A stretch of DNA of 46,338 nt from positions 1-46,338 of the forward strand of contig JALWNK010000035.1 in the NCBI GenBank assembly GCA_026995935.1, in the 5' to 3' direction. Each line of letters begins with the position of its first letter. Positions within the stretch are counted from its first letter, which is position 1. Of this stretch, positions 34,408 through 43,320 are shown piece after piece. A program made the position numbers and the translations under genes. This DNA comes from Deltaproteobacteria bacterium (GTDB lineage Bacteria; Desulfobacterota; Dissulfuribacteria; Dissulfuribacterales; QOAL01). Under the pieces are notes generated by a model. The model was not told where the DNA came from, did not search any database, and saw only the letters and a list, made by a program, of their open reading frames with translations.

Positions 34408-35034
34408 ATGAAAACACGAGGCTTAACAGGGATGAATAATTACCAAAGGCTGGAGACAAAAGAAGTGATCAACTACGAACGGGAGCTTCTTTTGGGAGTC
34501 ATAAACCGCTTTATCGGGCGTTTTTCCAGACAGATTCAGAGAAAGACCATGCTTGAAACATCAAGGGAATATCCCTTTGTGGCCATGGATACCAGGCAGG
34601 TCTTTGAGCAGCTTCTATTTGTCGGCAGGTATCTTCGGGAAAAACACGGCTGCCAGGAACTCGATGATTTCAGCTTCGTTGATGTGGGCTGTGGATTTGG
34701 AAACGTTATGCTATTTGCAGAGCAGTTCGGTTTTGACACCTACGGGATAGAAAAGGATGAGGCATCCATAGAGGTTGCCCTGGGTTTTTTTGACGAAAAG
34801 CAGATAATCAGGGCAGACATCATGAATTACAAGGGCTACGGGCGCTTTGACGTGGTCTATTTCTTCTGCCCACTCACTGAGGGTGAGAGAGAGTTCGAGG
34901 AATTTTTAGAAGACGAGATAAGGCCTGGGACCATATTGATTGGAAACTACAAAAGAAGTAAGAAGATTGAAACGGACAAAAGGTTCAGACGGCTTAATGC
35001 GGCCTTGCCCGTTTGGGAAAAGGTCTCGGCCTGA
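34408..35034 (+). CDS. Class I SAM-dependent methyltransferase
   Basis: A 208-residue cytoplasmic protein with the SAM motif FVDVGCGFGNVML (90-102), an acidic turn YGIEKDEAS at the end of strand 2, and DVVYFFCPLTEGEREFEEF near strand 4. The N-terminal 85 residues are helical. It ends the glycosylation run and may methylate a sugar or the acceptor, which is inference from position only. A second start at 34432 is possible. A G/C-rich inverted pair (GGCC) lies after the stop near 35029-35047. Confidence 0.75.
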   Translation: MKTRGLTGMNNYQRLETKEVINYERELLLGVINRFIGRFSRQIQRKTMLETSREYPFVAMDTRQVFEQLLFVGRYLREKHGCQELDDFSFVDVGCGFGNVMLFAEQFGFDTYGIEKDEASIEVALGFFDEKQIIRADIMNYKGYGRFDVVYFFCPLTEGEREFEEFLEDEIRPGTILIGNYKRSKKIETDKRFRRLNAALPVWEKVSA

Positions 35035-35073
35035 TTTCAAAAAGGCCGCCTCTAATTTGGAAAGGAGTGTCAT

Positions 35074-36732
35074 ATGAGAAGTGACAAGATGAAAAAGGGG
35101 ATTGAAAGGGCACCCCACAGGTCCCTCATGAAGGCCATGGGCTACACGGACGAGGAAATAAAAAGGCCCATCATCGGCGTAGCCAACTCGTTCAATGAGA
35201 TCATCCCGGGCCACATTCACCTGCGCCAGGTGGTGGATGCGGTAAAGGCAGGGGTCAGGATGGCAGGGGGTACGCCTGTCGAATTTGGAGGGATAGGAGT
35301 GTGCGACGGCATAGCCATGAACCACCTGGGAATGCGTTATTCTCTTGCAAGCCGCGAGCTCATTGCGGATTCAGTGGAAGTCATGGCACAGGCACATCCC
35401 TTTGATGGCCTTGTGGTGGTTCCAAGCTGCGACAAGATCACCCCGGGTATGATAATGGCCATCCTTCGCCTCAACATCCCTGCCATTGTTATTAGCGGTG
35501 GCCCCATGCTTACGGGAAACTGGCACGGCAAAAAGGTGAACCTCATATCCGTGTTCGAAGGTATAGGAGCGGTGCGTTCAGGCAAGATGACCGAGGAAGA
35601 GCTTTGCAGCCTGGAGGACGAGGCCTGCCCAACATGCGGCTCTTGTGCAGGAATGTTCACAGCCAATTCCATGAACTGCCTCTCTGAGGCCCTAGGACTT
35701 GCGCTTCCGGGAAACGGCACAATACCAGCCATATCCGCAAAGCGTTACCGCCTTGCAAAAAAGACCGGAATGAAGATCATGGAGCTTGTGGAAAAGGACA
35801 TCAAGCCCAGGGACATTGCAACAGATGAGGCCTTTAAAAACGCCATAGCAGTGGATATGGCCCTTGGATGCTCCACAAACACGGTCCTTCACGTTCCAGC
35901 CATAGCCCACGAGGCAAAGGTGGACCTTCCCCTGGACGTCTTTAACGAGATGAGCATGAAAACCCCCCATCTTTGCAACATGATCCCAGGAGGCACCCAC
36001 AGCCTATATGACCTTGATCTTGCAGGCGGCATACAGGCGGTCATGAACGAGCTTGACAAGACAGGCGTCATCAACGGGGACGTAATGACAGTATCTGGAA
36101 AGAGGGCAAAAGAGAACTTTTCAGCCAGCCCGGTAAGGGATCACGAGGTCATAAGGCCTGTTGACAATCCGTATCACAAGGAGGGAGGAATAGCCATCCT
36201 ATACGGCAACCTTGCCCCTGAAGGCTCAGTTGTCAAACAGTCGGCAGTGGCCCAAAAGATGCTCAAGCACAAGGGCCCGGCAAGGGTCTTTGAGTCCGAG
36301 GACGAGGCCTACGAGGCCATACTTGCAGGGCGCATAAACCCTGGGGACGTGGTTGTCATACGCTATGAGGGCCCAAAGGGAGGCCCTGGCATGCCAGAGA
36401 TGCTCTCTCCAACCTCTGCCATAGTTGGCATGGGGCTTGACCGCCAGGTGGCCCTTCTTACAGACGGGCGCTTTAGCGGGGGCACAAAGGGCGCTGCAAT
36501 TGGGCATATCTCACCAGAAGCGGCAGAGGGAGGGCCAATTGGCCTTATCCAGGAGGGGGATATCATCTCCATTGACATCCCTGCAAGAAGGCTTGACCTG
36601 GAAGTCGACGAGGCAGAGCTTGAAAAGAGGCGTGCCGCCTGGAAAGAGCCAGAGCCCAGGATCAAGGAGGGCTACCTTGCCCGTTACGCCAGAATGGTCT
36701 CAAGTGGGGCAAAGGGAGCCATTGTTGAGTAA
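35074..36732 (+). CDS. ilvD: Dihydroxy-acid dehydratase
   Basis: A 552-residue enzyme of valine/isoleucine/leucine synthesis, making 2-oxo acids from 2,3-dihydroxy acids. Iron-sulfur ligands are visible in SCDKITPGM and [17 protein letters not shown], and GRFSGGTKG is the late IlvD/Edd signature. Length is standard. An AAAGGAG ribosome binding site precedes the ATG at 35074. A clear Rho-independent terminator follows. No other ilv gene is adjacent. Confidence 0.97.
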   Translation: MRSDKMKKGIERAPHRSLMKAMGYTDEEIKRPIIGVANSFNEIIPGHIHLRQVVDAVKAGVRMAGGTPVEFGGIGVCDGIAMNHLGMRYSLASRELIADSVEVMAQAHPFDGLVVVPSCDKITPGMIMAILRLNIPAIVISGGPMLTGNWHGKKVNLISVFEGIGAVRSGKMTEEELCSLEDEACPTCGSCAGMFTANSMNCLSEALGLALPGNGTIPAISAKRYRLAKKTGMKIMELVEKDIKPRDIATDEAFKNAIAVDMALGCSTNTVLHVPAIAHEAKVDLPLDVFNEMSMKTPHLCNMIPGGTHSLYDLDLAGGIQAVMNELDKTGVINGDVMTVSGKRAKENFSASPVRDHEVIRPVDNPYHKEGGIAILYGNLAPEGSVVKQSAVAQKMLKHKGPARVFESEDEAYEAILAGRINPGDVVVIRYEGPKGGPGMPEMLSPTSAIVGMGLDRQVALLTDGRFSGGTKGAAIGHISPEAAEGGPIGLIQEGDIISIDIPARRLDLEVDEAELEKRRAAWKEPEPRIKEGYLARYARMVSSGAKGAIVE

Positions 36733-36752
36733 AACCAGTTGAGTAATACCTT

Positions 36753-36799
36753 ATGGGGCCTGCCGGGCTTATTCTGCCCATGGCCCCATTTCTTTTTTT
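36753..36799 (+). terminator. Rho-independent terminator after ilvD
   Basis: ATGGGGCC (36753-36760) pairs with GGCCCCAT (36782-36789), with an inner GGGC/GCCC pair (36765-36768, 36776-36779), followed by a T-run of TTCTTTTTTT. Confidence 0.85.
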
Positions 36800-36811
36800 G
36801 GAGACAAAGCC

Positions 36812-37162
36812 ATGTCACAGGAACTCAGACTTCTCATTCATGTGGCCCAGAAGGAAAGATGGGATATTGCCGTAAAAAACGGCCTCAACTTCCTGAAAAC
36901 CAGGAAGGAGGACGAAGAGCTGCACGTGGTTCTCATAGCCAACGGGGATTCCGTGACCAGATGCACCAAATGCGACAGGGCGCTTTTTGACAACCTGAAG
37001 CAGCTGATCCTGGATGGAGGAAAGGTCTATCTCTGTGAAAACTCCCTTAGAAATTTTGACATTTCAAAATCCAGACTCCCAGAAATATTTTCCACGGTAC
37101 CTGCTGCCATACGCGCCCTTGTAGACTATCAGCGTGACGGATGGATATATGTAAGGCCTTGA
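36812..37162 (+). CDS. DsrE/DsrF-like sulfur-relay family protein
   Basis: A 116-residue protein with the alpha/beta DsrE fold: LRLLIHVAQKERWDIAVKNG at the N-terminus, ELHVVLIANGDSVTRC, and GGKVYLCENSLRNFDIS, where the Cys of LCENS (about residue 75) sits at the usual sulfur-carrying place. Members move sulfane sulfur or reduce intracellular hydrogen sulfide-linked intermediates. A GGAG ribosome binding site is 9 bases upstream. Its last 34 bases overlap the 3' end of the convergent gene on the other strand. Confidence 0.8.
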   Translation: MSQELRLLIHVAQKERWDIAVKNGLNFLKTRKEDEELHVVLIANGDSVTRCTKCDRALFDNLKQLILDGGKVYLCENSLRNFDISKSRLPEIFSTVPAAIRALVDYQRDGWIYVRP

Positions 37163-37497
37163 TTTTTCTCCATACGTGGGGTGTCTTCCTGTTCGCTTAG
37201 ATGGGGAAACCAGGTAAGGTGCCAAAACCTGAAAAACTCAGATGCGGTTATATTTGAAGGGTCCACACCCACCTTGTTGCAGAAGCGGGTAAGATTGTCC
37301 TTGTCTCCGCAGATGACGTGATAGGATTGCCTGCGCCTTGAGTGGTAGTTTTCGTGAATGGCGATATTTCCTCTTTCCGCCCATGTTACGGCCTTGGGTA
37401 TATCCTTTAGCTGAAAGACCTGGATATCGAACTCATGGGCAATGGGCTCTATAATGTGGTCTATGGCTGGCAGTTTTTTCTTTTTTCTTCGTGCCAA
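37129..37497 (-). CDS. Conserved hypothetical protein
   Basis: A 122-residue basic protein, not assigned to a named family. It begins with a Lys/Arg run (MARRKKKKL), then DHIIEPIAHEFDIQVF, NIAIHENYHSRRR, and a C-terminal FFRFWHLTWFPHLSEQED. The start is TTG at 37497 with a GGAGAG some way upstream. It overlaps the convergent dsrE-like gene by 34 bases. The histidine-containing segments could bind metal, but nothing shows this. Alternatively translation begins further in. Confidence 0.55.
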   Translation of the reverse strand: MARRKKKKLPAIDHIIEPIAHEFDIQVFQLKDIPKAVTWAERGNIAIHENYHSRRRQSYHVICGDKDNLTRFCNKVGVDPSNITASEFFRFWHLTWFPHLSEQEDTPRMEKNQGLTYIHPSR

Positions 37498-37558
37498 GAT
37501 GTTGTTGCTCTCCGACTCTGCTGTTAATCTTTAAACAAAAATCGCCATTCAAAATATG

Positions 37559-37581
37559 GATCGGCCTTTTGAGTGCCGATC
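37559..37581 (+). promoter_or_regulatory. Leader hairpin before hisB
   Basis: GATCGGC (37559-37565) and GCCGATC (37575-37581) form a perfect 7-bp stem with a 9-base loop, 25 bases before the hisB start. No T-run follows it. Confidence 0.4.
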
Positions 37582-37606
37582 TTAAACCAAAAATGGAGCA
37601 CGGCTC

Positions 37607-38191
37607 ATGAGAAATGCGCAGGTACACCGCACAACCAACGAAACAGATATAGGTATATATCTGGCCATAGAAGGCAAAGGGAAGGCGTCCGTGGAGACAG
37701 GGGTCGGATTTCTGGATCACATGCTCACCTTGTGGGCCGTACACGGGCTCTTTGACCTGGAGATAAAGGCAAAGGGCGATGTGCACGTGGACTACCATCA
37801 CACGGTGGAGGATGTGGGTATTGGCCTTGGAATGGCCATTTCCAGGGCCATGAAGGATCTTGAGGGGATAAATCGCTACGGACTCCAGGTCATCCCCATG
37901 GAAGAGGCCCTTTGCGAGGTGGCCATTGATCTTTGCAACAGGCCCTACCTCGTCTTTAACTGCTCCTTTCCCACGGAAAAGATAGGGGCCTTTGATACGG
38001 AACTGGTTGAGGAGTTTCTAAGGGCCGTGGTTGTTAACAGTGGCATCACCCTTCATGTTAATGTAAGGTACGGAAAAAACAGTCATCATATGGCAGAGGC
38101 CATCTTTAAGGCCTTTGGCAGGGCACTGGACCAGGCAACCACCCTTAATAAGCGCATTAAAGGGGTCCCGTCAAGCAAAGGAATGCTATGA
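37607..38191 (+). CDS. hisB: Imidazoleglycerol-phosphate dehydratase
   Basis: A 194-residue monofunctional enzyme of histidine synthesis. The metal-binding repeats are GFLDHMLTLW and DYHHTVEDVGI in the first half and NSHHMAEAIFKAFGRAL in the second, with DLCNRPYLVF between. GGAG lies 8 bases before the ATG. The stop overlaps a possible ATG of the next gene (ATGA). No phosphatase domain is fused. Confidence 0.97.
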   Translation: MRNAQVHRTTNETDIGIYLAIEGKGKASVETGVGFLDHMLTLWAVHGLFDLEIKAKGDVHVDYHHTVEDVGIGLGMAISRAMKDLEGINRYGLQVIPMEEALCEVAIDLCNRPYLVFNCSFPTEKIGAFDTELVEEFLRAVVVNSGITLHVNVRYGKNSHHMAEAIFKAFGRALDQATTLNKRIKGVPSSKGML

Positions 38192-38232
38192 ACAGTGGTG
38201 GCCGAGTTCCAGGCGTCCAAAAGGAGAAGGCA

Positions 38233-38913
38233 ATGGTACACCCTCAAAAGGGCATAATACTGGCGTGTTTTTGTACGGCAGTCCTCTTTTTGGGAGGCTG
38301 TCTCTGGCAGTCCAAGGGCTCCCAGCCCCAGAAGCTTCCTCCCCTGCAAAAGATCGCAGTTCTTCCCATGGACAGGGCCACCACAAAACCCGCCTCTGAA
38401 CGTCCCACCTGCAACATCGGTGGCAAGTCCCTTTACACAAGCTCATACGTCACTCCAGAAGCGGCACAAAAGGTCACGGATATCCTTTACTCCCTCATTC
38501 TCAAAGATAAGAGATTCAAGCCGGTTACCCAGGGTCAATGCATGGGTCTTTTGAATGCCATCCTCCAAAGGAAGGTGAACCCGTCCGAGCTCAGGATACT
38601 CAGATCCTTTGGAAAACAGCTTGATGCAGACGCCATTTTATATGGGAAGCTCTACCGTTTCAGGGAACGGGTAGGCTCTAAATACGCAGCTAAGAGCCCT
38701 GCCTCAGTTGCCTTCTCCCTGATTCTGGTAAGGGTCTCGGACGGACAGGTGCTGTGGCGCTACAGCTTTGATGAAACCCAGCAGGCCCTTACTGAAAACC
38801 TATTTAACTGGAAATTTTACAAGAGCGAGGGAATGAGGTGGGTCACGGCAGAAGAGCTGGCAGCATACGGGCTCAAAAGGGCAATTGAAGAACTTGAAAA
38901 GGCGCTACCATAA
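38233..38913 (+). CDS. Lipoprotein of unknown function
   Basis: About 226 residues. The start at 38233 has a strong AAGGAG upstream and gives a compact lipoprotein signal with lipobox LGGC. The mature part begins with a Pro-rich stretch, then KIAVLPMDR, AQKVTDILYSLILKD, QLDADAILYGKLYRF and SFSLILVRVSDGQVLWRY-like strands, an arrangement like the CsgG/LpoB/DUF799 alpha-beta fold of outer-membrane lipoproteins. Exact family is not recognised. An ATG at 38188 overlapping the hisB stop also has AAAGGA and would give a longer N-terminus. Confidence 0.7.
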   Translation: MVHPQKGIILACFCTAVLFLGGCLWQSKGSQPQKLPPLQKIAVLPMDRATTKPASERPTCNIGGKSLYTSSYVTPEAAQKVTDILYSLILKDKRFKPVTQGQCMGLLNAILQRKVNPSELRILRSFGKQLDADAILYGKLYRFRERVGSKYAAKSPASVAFSLILVRVSDGQVLWRYSFDETQQALTENLFNWKFYKSEGMRWVTAEELAAYGLKRAIEELEKALP

Positions 38914-38930
38914 TCAAAAAGACAGGCATT

Positions 38931-40934
38931 ATGGAACTAAAAGGGGGGCAAGTAGTAGAGTTTCTTGAAAACCAGAGGTTTATCACATCGGTTGTACTTT
39001 CCAAAAAGGGCAGTCGCTACCACTGCCTGACCCTCCACGGCAAAGAGGTAAACCTTGCTCCAAACAGATTCATTCACGTATCCAGCAATCGCATAGGCAC
39101 AGAAAACAGAAACCAGTTACTCAAACAGCTGAAAAAAATACACGAGGCACGTAATCATCTTGCCTCGCAGATAGACATTCAAGAGCTTTGGGAGCTTACC
39201 CACGAGGAAAAGGAGATATGGCAGCCTGGAGAGCTTGCCGAGCTTGCCTTTTCAGAACCGGTCACCCAGGATCATGAGGCAGCGCTGATCCGGGCGGTAA
39301 TAGACGATCACACCTATTTCAAGTTCAGGGACGGGGCCATTCATGCCATGTCTCCCATTGTGGTGGAAAAGCTCCTTGCCCAGAGGAGACAGGAAGCCGA
39401 ACGCCTGCAAAGGCTCATGGCAGGTGGCAGGTGGCTTGAGAATCTGTGGGGTGAAGAAAAAAGCGCCATACAGGTTTCTGAATCGGAAAAGGACTACTGG
39501 ATAAGGGCAATAAAGGACGTGTGCATCAAGGGGGATGAGTCTCCCTTTTTTCAGGAGGTCAACGTCCTTTTCAGGCAGGCAGGCCTTGCTGGCAAGTTTT
39601 CCCCATTTGATACCATGGTAAAGGCGGGGGTATGGAAGGAAGACGAAAACCTGGAGATTCTTCGCCACGAGATAGAAACGGAATTTTCACCAGAGGTCAT
39701 GGCCCAGGCGCAAGAGCTTGCCAAAGAATCAGAAGAAGACGTATTCGAACCAGGAAGGCAGGACCTTACGGACCTGGAGGTCTTTACCATAGACAGCAGT
39801 GAAAGCCGGGACCTGGATGATGCCATAAGCTTTGAAAAGATACCTACGGGCTTTGAGATAGGAATCCACATTACGGATATAGGCCTTAAGATCAGGCCTG
39901 GCACTCCCCTTTTCAAGGATGCCATAACCAGAGCCACCACCATCTACCTGCCCGAGCAGCAAATTCCCATGCTGCCAGAGGTGCTTTCCCATGAGGCCTG
40001 GAGCCTCCATGAGGGCGAGCTTAGACGGGCCCTTTCCTTTATGGTGACGGTGGACGCCTCTGGCAACATCCAGGCAATCCAGATAATTCCGAGCGTCATA
40101 AGGGTAACCAAGCGCCTGAGTTACCAGGAAGTGGACACCGCCATTGAGCTCAAGGAAAAGTGGTCGGACATGTTCAAGATATGCAAGGCACGCCAGGCCA
40201 TAAGGATATCCCACGGCGCCCTTCCCCTTCCCATACCGGAGCTAAACATCTCTGTTGACGAGGAGGGTAACGTCTCTGTGAACCTTGTCACCCCCGGGCC
40301 TGCAAGATTCCTTGTTGCAGAGGCCATGATCCTTGCCAATCAGGTGGCCGCCCAGTTTCTGAAGGAAAATGAGATACCAGGCCTTTTCAGGAGCCAGCCA
40401 CCGCCGAGGGACAGCATAATCTCCGGCCACGAGACGGCCCTTCTCCCAAACATAAGGCAGAGAAGGCTCATAAGCCGCGGCCTCTTGGACATGGAGCCAG
40501 AGCCCCATGCAGGCCTTGGCCTTCCAATGTACACAACGGTCACCTCGCCGCTTAGGCGTGCCCTGGACCTTATTGTCCAGCAGCAGATATCCTCCTACCT
40601 CCTAATGGGCAAGCCCCTTCACGAAAAAAAAGATATCGAGGAGCTTTTGCCCTGGCTCAAGCAGGGCCTTTCAAGCGCAGCCAGGGTGAACCAGGGCACT
40701 ATCCGTTACTGGCTCATCAAGTATTTTCAGTCCAGGAAATCCGAAGTCCTGAAGGCCTGGGTCATAGAGGTAAGCGGAAGGCGGCTGACCGCTGTTCTTC
40801 AAGATACCCTCACTACCTTTGACCTGCCCATCCCTGCAGGAATGGAGGTGCGCCAGGACCAGGAGATACTGGTAAAGGTCAGGGAGGCCAAACCCCGGGA
40901 GAATATCCTACGCTTTGGCTGGGCTGAACACTGA
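38931..40934 (+). CDS. RNase II/R-family 3'-5' exoribonuclease
   Basis: A 667-residue RNB-domain nuclease. Four catalytic aspartates keep the exact RNase II spacing in IDSSESRDLDDAIS (D288, D294, D296, D297). SFMVTVDASG and TVTSPLRRALDLIVQQQ are late RNB motifs, and the C-terminus has an S1-like beta region. The N-terminal 250 residues carry helical and winged-helix-like sequence rather than two clear cold-shock domains, as in plastid/cyanobacterial-type RNase II/R homologues. It may be cotranscribed with hisB and the lipoprotein gene. Confidence 0.9.
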   Translation: MELKGGQVVEFLENQRFITSVVLSKKGSRYHCLTLHGKEVNLAPNRFIHVSSNRIGTENRNQLLKQLKKIHEARNHLASQIDIQELWELTHEEKEIWQPGELAELAFSEPVTQDHEAALIRAVIDDHTYFKFRDGAIHAMSPIVVEKLLAQRRQEAERLQRLMAGGRWLENLWGEEKSAIQVSESEKDYWIRAIKDVCIKGDESPFFQEVNVLFRQAGLAGKFSPFDTMVKAGVWKEDENLEILRHEIETEFSPEVMAQAQELAKESEEDVFEPGRQDLTDLEVFTIDSSESRDLDDAISFEKIPTGFEIGIHITDIGLKIRPGTPLFKDAITRATTIYLPEQQIPMLPEVLSHEAWSLHEGELRRALSFMVTVDASGNIQAIQIIPSVIRVTKRLSYQEVDTAIELKEKWSDMFKICKARQAIRISHGALPLPIPELNISVDEEGNVSVNLVTPGPARFLVAEAMILANQVAAQFLKENEIPGLFRSQPPPRDSIISGHETALLPNIRQRRLISRGLLDMEPEPHAGLGLPMYTTVTSPLRRALDLIVQQQISSYLLMGKPLHEKKDIEELLPWLKQGLSSAARVNQGTIRYWLIKYFQSRKSEVLKAWVIEVSGRRLTAVLQDTLTTFDLPIPAGMEVRQDQEILVKVREAKPRENILRFGWAEH

Positions 40935-40965
40935 TTCGCATTTTTGATAACCCCCAACTAGGCCC

Positions 40966-41607
40966 TCATCTCACATTAGGCTTTCTTGAATTTTCCAGTA
41001 ATTTCAGGGCCCTTTGGTAGTCCTTGGGGGTATCCATGTCGAAAAAGGCCCACCTGTCTTCAACTAGAACGTCAAGGGGCTTGTGATTGCCGTTTTGGAA
41101 AAGCTCCCTGAGAGTCTTGACCTGGGAAACCTGGGAAATGAAGGACCTGGGAATGAGAACGGGATGACCTCCCCGTTTGCCTGAGTGGGGCCGTATGATC
41201 TTTTCTGGAAACTGCCAGTGCAATTTCACAAGGGCCTTTACGGTTTCTGCGCTTACCAAGGCGCAGTCAACTGGGAGAATCAGACATCCGCTTGCCGTTA
41301 CAGAAAGCCCTTCAAGGCCAACTCTGACGGAATCTATCATTTGAGAATTGGGACAGGGGCTTAGCACGCACCTTACAGGATAGCTCTTAAGCTCTCTTTC
41401 AACCCTCATTCTGAAATGGCCGGTAACCACCACGATTTCACTTATGCCAGCAGACATGAACGCCTCTGCTGCCTGTGCAACCATGGTTTTTCCCCTAATC
41501 CTTAGAAGCTGCTTGGGCCTTCCCATGCGGCTTGAGGCCCCGGCTGCAAGGATCAGGCCTGAAACATGGTGATTGTGATCACGAATTAGGACCATGGGAA
41601 AAGTCAT
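40966..41607 (-). CDS. MobA/MocA-like nucleotidyltransferase
   Basis: About 213 residues. GLILAAGASSRMGRPKQLL is the NTP-binding signature, EIVVVTGHF and LILPVDCALVS follow, and KRGGHPVLIPRSF is typical of molybdenum cofactor cytidylyl- or guanylyltransferases (MocA/MobA). It would transfer a nucleotide to molybdopterin, though no molybdoenzyme genes are in the window. Starts at 41595, 41607 and TTG 41637 are possible; none has a convincing ribosome binding site. Confidence 0.75.
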   Translation of the reverse strand: MTFPMVLIRDHNHHVSGLILAAGASSRMGRPKQLLRIRGKTMVAQAAEAFMSAGISEIVVVTGHFRMRVERELKSYPVRCVLSPCPNSQMIDSVRVGLEGLSVTASGCLILPVDCALVSAETVKALVKLHWQFPEKIIRPHSGKRGGHPVLIPRSFISQVSQVKTLRELFQNGNHKPLDVLVEDRWAFFDMDTPKDYQRALKLLENSRKPNVR

Positions 41608-41788
41608 AACAGTTTGATCGAGCCAAGTCCACGGCAAGGATCAGGACATTACCTTTTCTAATACCTTTATTCTTTGCTCACTTGAATCCGATGCGGATGG
41701 TCTTAGCTTTTCTTAATGAAAGAAGTTAGCCCTCGGGTGCCTTAAGGGAAAGTCAACCAATGCCTGCTAGCCGAAAGGAGAGCTATTG

Positions 41789-43117
41789 ATGCAATACGAC
41801 ATCATCTTTATTGGAGGGGGGCTAAACTACGCCGGAGCCATAATTGCCCAAAAGGCAAGGCTTAAGTGTCTGCTCATAGAAAAAAGCCTTGACCACCTTG
41901 GAGGAACCTGCCTTCACGAAGGCTGCATCCCATCAAAGCACCTCCTGTTCCACGGAAGACTTCTTGTTGATTCCAGGCGCCCGGTATTTCATAACAGTCA
42001 GATTTCCATGGATCTCAACATGCTCCAAGAAGAAAAGGATCAAATTCTTAAACAGACCACCTCTGTCATCCGGAAACAACTTGAAAAGGCAGGGGTGCAT
42101 CTGGCACAGGGCCAAGGCTTTGTGACTGCCCCCAATACGGTAGAGTGCGAAGGAAAACGCTTTACAGGCAGAAACGTGGTACTCGGAACAGGTTCTTCTC
42201 CCTATATCCCGCCAGGAATCGACTTTGATGGCAAAAGGATTATTACCAGCAACGAGGCCCTTAACCTCAGGGAGCTTCCTGAAAGGATAGCAATTATTGG
42301 AGGCGGCCCAGTTGCCCTTGAGTTTGCATCCTTTTTTGCAGCCTGTGGTAAAGGCCCCCACGTCTTTATCAGGAGAGAACAGGTACTTCCTGGGTCCCAC
42401 CCTCTCATATGTGAGAATGTTACAAAACTCCTTTCATCAATAGGCGTAACCTTTCATCCATCTGTAATAATTGCCTCAGCATCCAAAACAGAAGACGGGG
42501 TAAGGCTTGAAACCAACAAGGGGGGTTTCGATTTCGATATTCTTCTTGTTGCAACAGGAAGGAGGCCAAACACGGACGCTGTTGCATGCAATGATATAAA
42601 AGTGGGCAAAGCCATTGATACCAATGAACACTTTGAGACGGCCCTTCCTGGCCACTTTGCCATTGGAGACTGTAACGGAAAGCTGAAACTTGCCCACGCA
42701 GCCAGGGCACAGGCCCTTTACGTGGTGAAAAGGATACTTGGTCACCGTCTTGAGGCGCTAAGGCTTGAAAACATACCAAGGTTCATAGAAACCCTTCCAG
42801 TCCCCTATGCCAGGGTGGGCCTTTCAAGGCGAGAACTTATAGAGTCCAGGGTTGACTTTAGCGAGTCCATATTCAGGCTGTCTGGAATAACCATCTCAAG
42901 GACCTATGGGGCAACAGATGGAGCCATAATCCTCTATGCCGACAAGAAGGGAAATCTTCTTGGAGGAGAACTCCTTTGCCCACATGCCCCTGACATCATA
43001 GGAACAATAGCCCAATGCCTAGAGGCTGGCCTTAAGGCGGCGGCCTTGAAAAGGGTTGTATTCCCTCATCCAACCGTTTCAGAGGCAATAGGGAGGTGTG
43101 CCATGCATTTAGCCTGA
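41789..43117 (+). CDS. Dihydrolipoamide dehydrogenase-like flavoprotein
   Basis: A 442-residue pyridine nucleotide-disulfide oxidoreductase. The redox pair is in GGTCLHEGCIPSK (near 39-51), NAD binding in IAIIGGGPVALEFASFFA, the second FAD motif in HFAIGDCNGKLKLAHAA, and the C-terminal active site HPTVSEAI. The first FAD motif reads GGGLNYAG instead of GxGxxG. No 2-oxoacid dehydrogenase or glycine-cleavage genes adjoin. AAAGGAG precedes the start; the ATG at 41789 is preferred to the adjacent TTG at 41786. Confidence 0.83.
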   Translation: MQYDIIFIGGGLNYAGAIIAQKARLKCLLIEKSLDHLGGTCLHEGCIPSKHLLFHGRLLVDSRRPVFHNSQISMDLNMLQEEKDQILKQTTSVIRKQLEKAGVHLAQGQGFVTAPNTVECEGKRFTGRNVVLGTGSSPYIPPGIDFDGKRIITSNEALNLRELPERIAIIGGGPVALEFASFFAACGKGPHVFIRREQVLPGSHPLICENVTKLLSSIGVTFHPSVIIASASKTEDGVRLETNKGGFDFDILLVATGRRPNTDAVACNDIKVGKAIDTNEHFETALPGHFAIGDCNGKLKLAHAARAQALYVVKRILGHRLEALRLENIPRFIETLPVPYARVGLSRRELIESRVDFSESIFRLSGITISRTYGATDGAIILYADKKGNLLGGELLCPHAPDIIGTIAQCLEAGLKAAALKRVVFPHPTVSEAIGRCAMHLA

Positions 43118-43140
43118 CTTCATCAGTAACGGCAAAATAC

Positions 43141-43235
43141 CTGCCAACCTGGGAAGATGTGCAAAAAAAACTATCTCGAATACCAAAAAGGAAGCTTCGG
43201 TGACCCAGGTAGCAGAAATATCCTGCCAATGTGGG
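43141..43235 (+). ncRNA. Structured leader upstream of gap (candidate)
   Basis: CTGC-CA-ACCTGGG (43141-43153) pairs with CCCAGGT-A-GCAG (43204-43215), 11 bp around a 50-base inner region. GCAG (43212-43215) can pair instead with CTGC (43223-43226), and CCCA (43204-43207) with TGGG (43232-43235). The two folds exclude each other. It lies 85 bases before the gap start in a 203-base gene-free gap. No known riboswitch class was recognised. Confidence 0.35.
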
Positions 43236-43320
43236 TAAAAAAATAAAAAAGGGAATTAGTTCACGTCGTTGGCTTTTATCAGATGGTCCAGGTAACACTG
43301 TTTGTCACTAAGGGACACAA

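Noticed and set aside
43118-43320. Cyclic-di-GMP (GEMM-I) riboswitch upstream of gap
   Set aside because: GGCAAAA and GGTAGC-like strings are present but the central GACGCAAAGCC and tetraloop-receptor blocks are absent.
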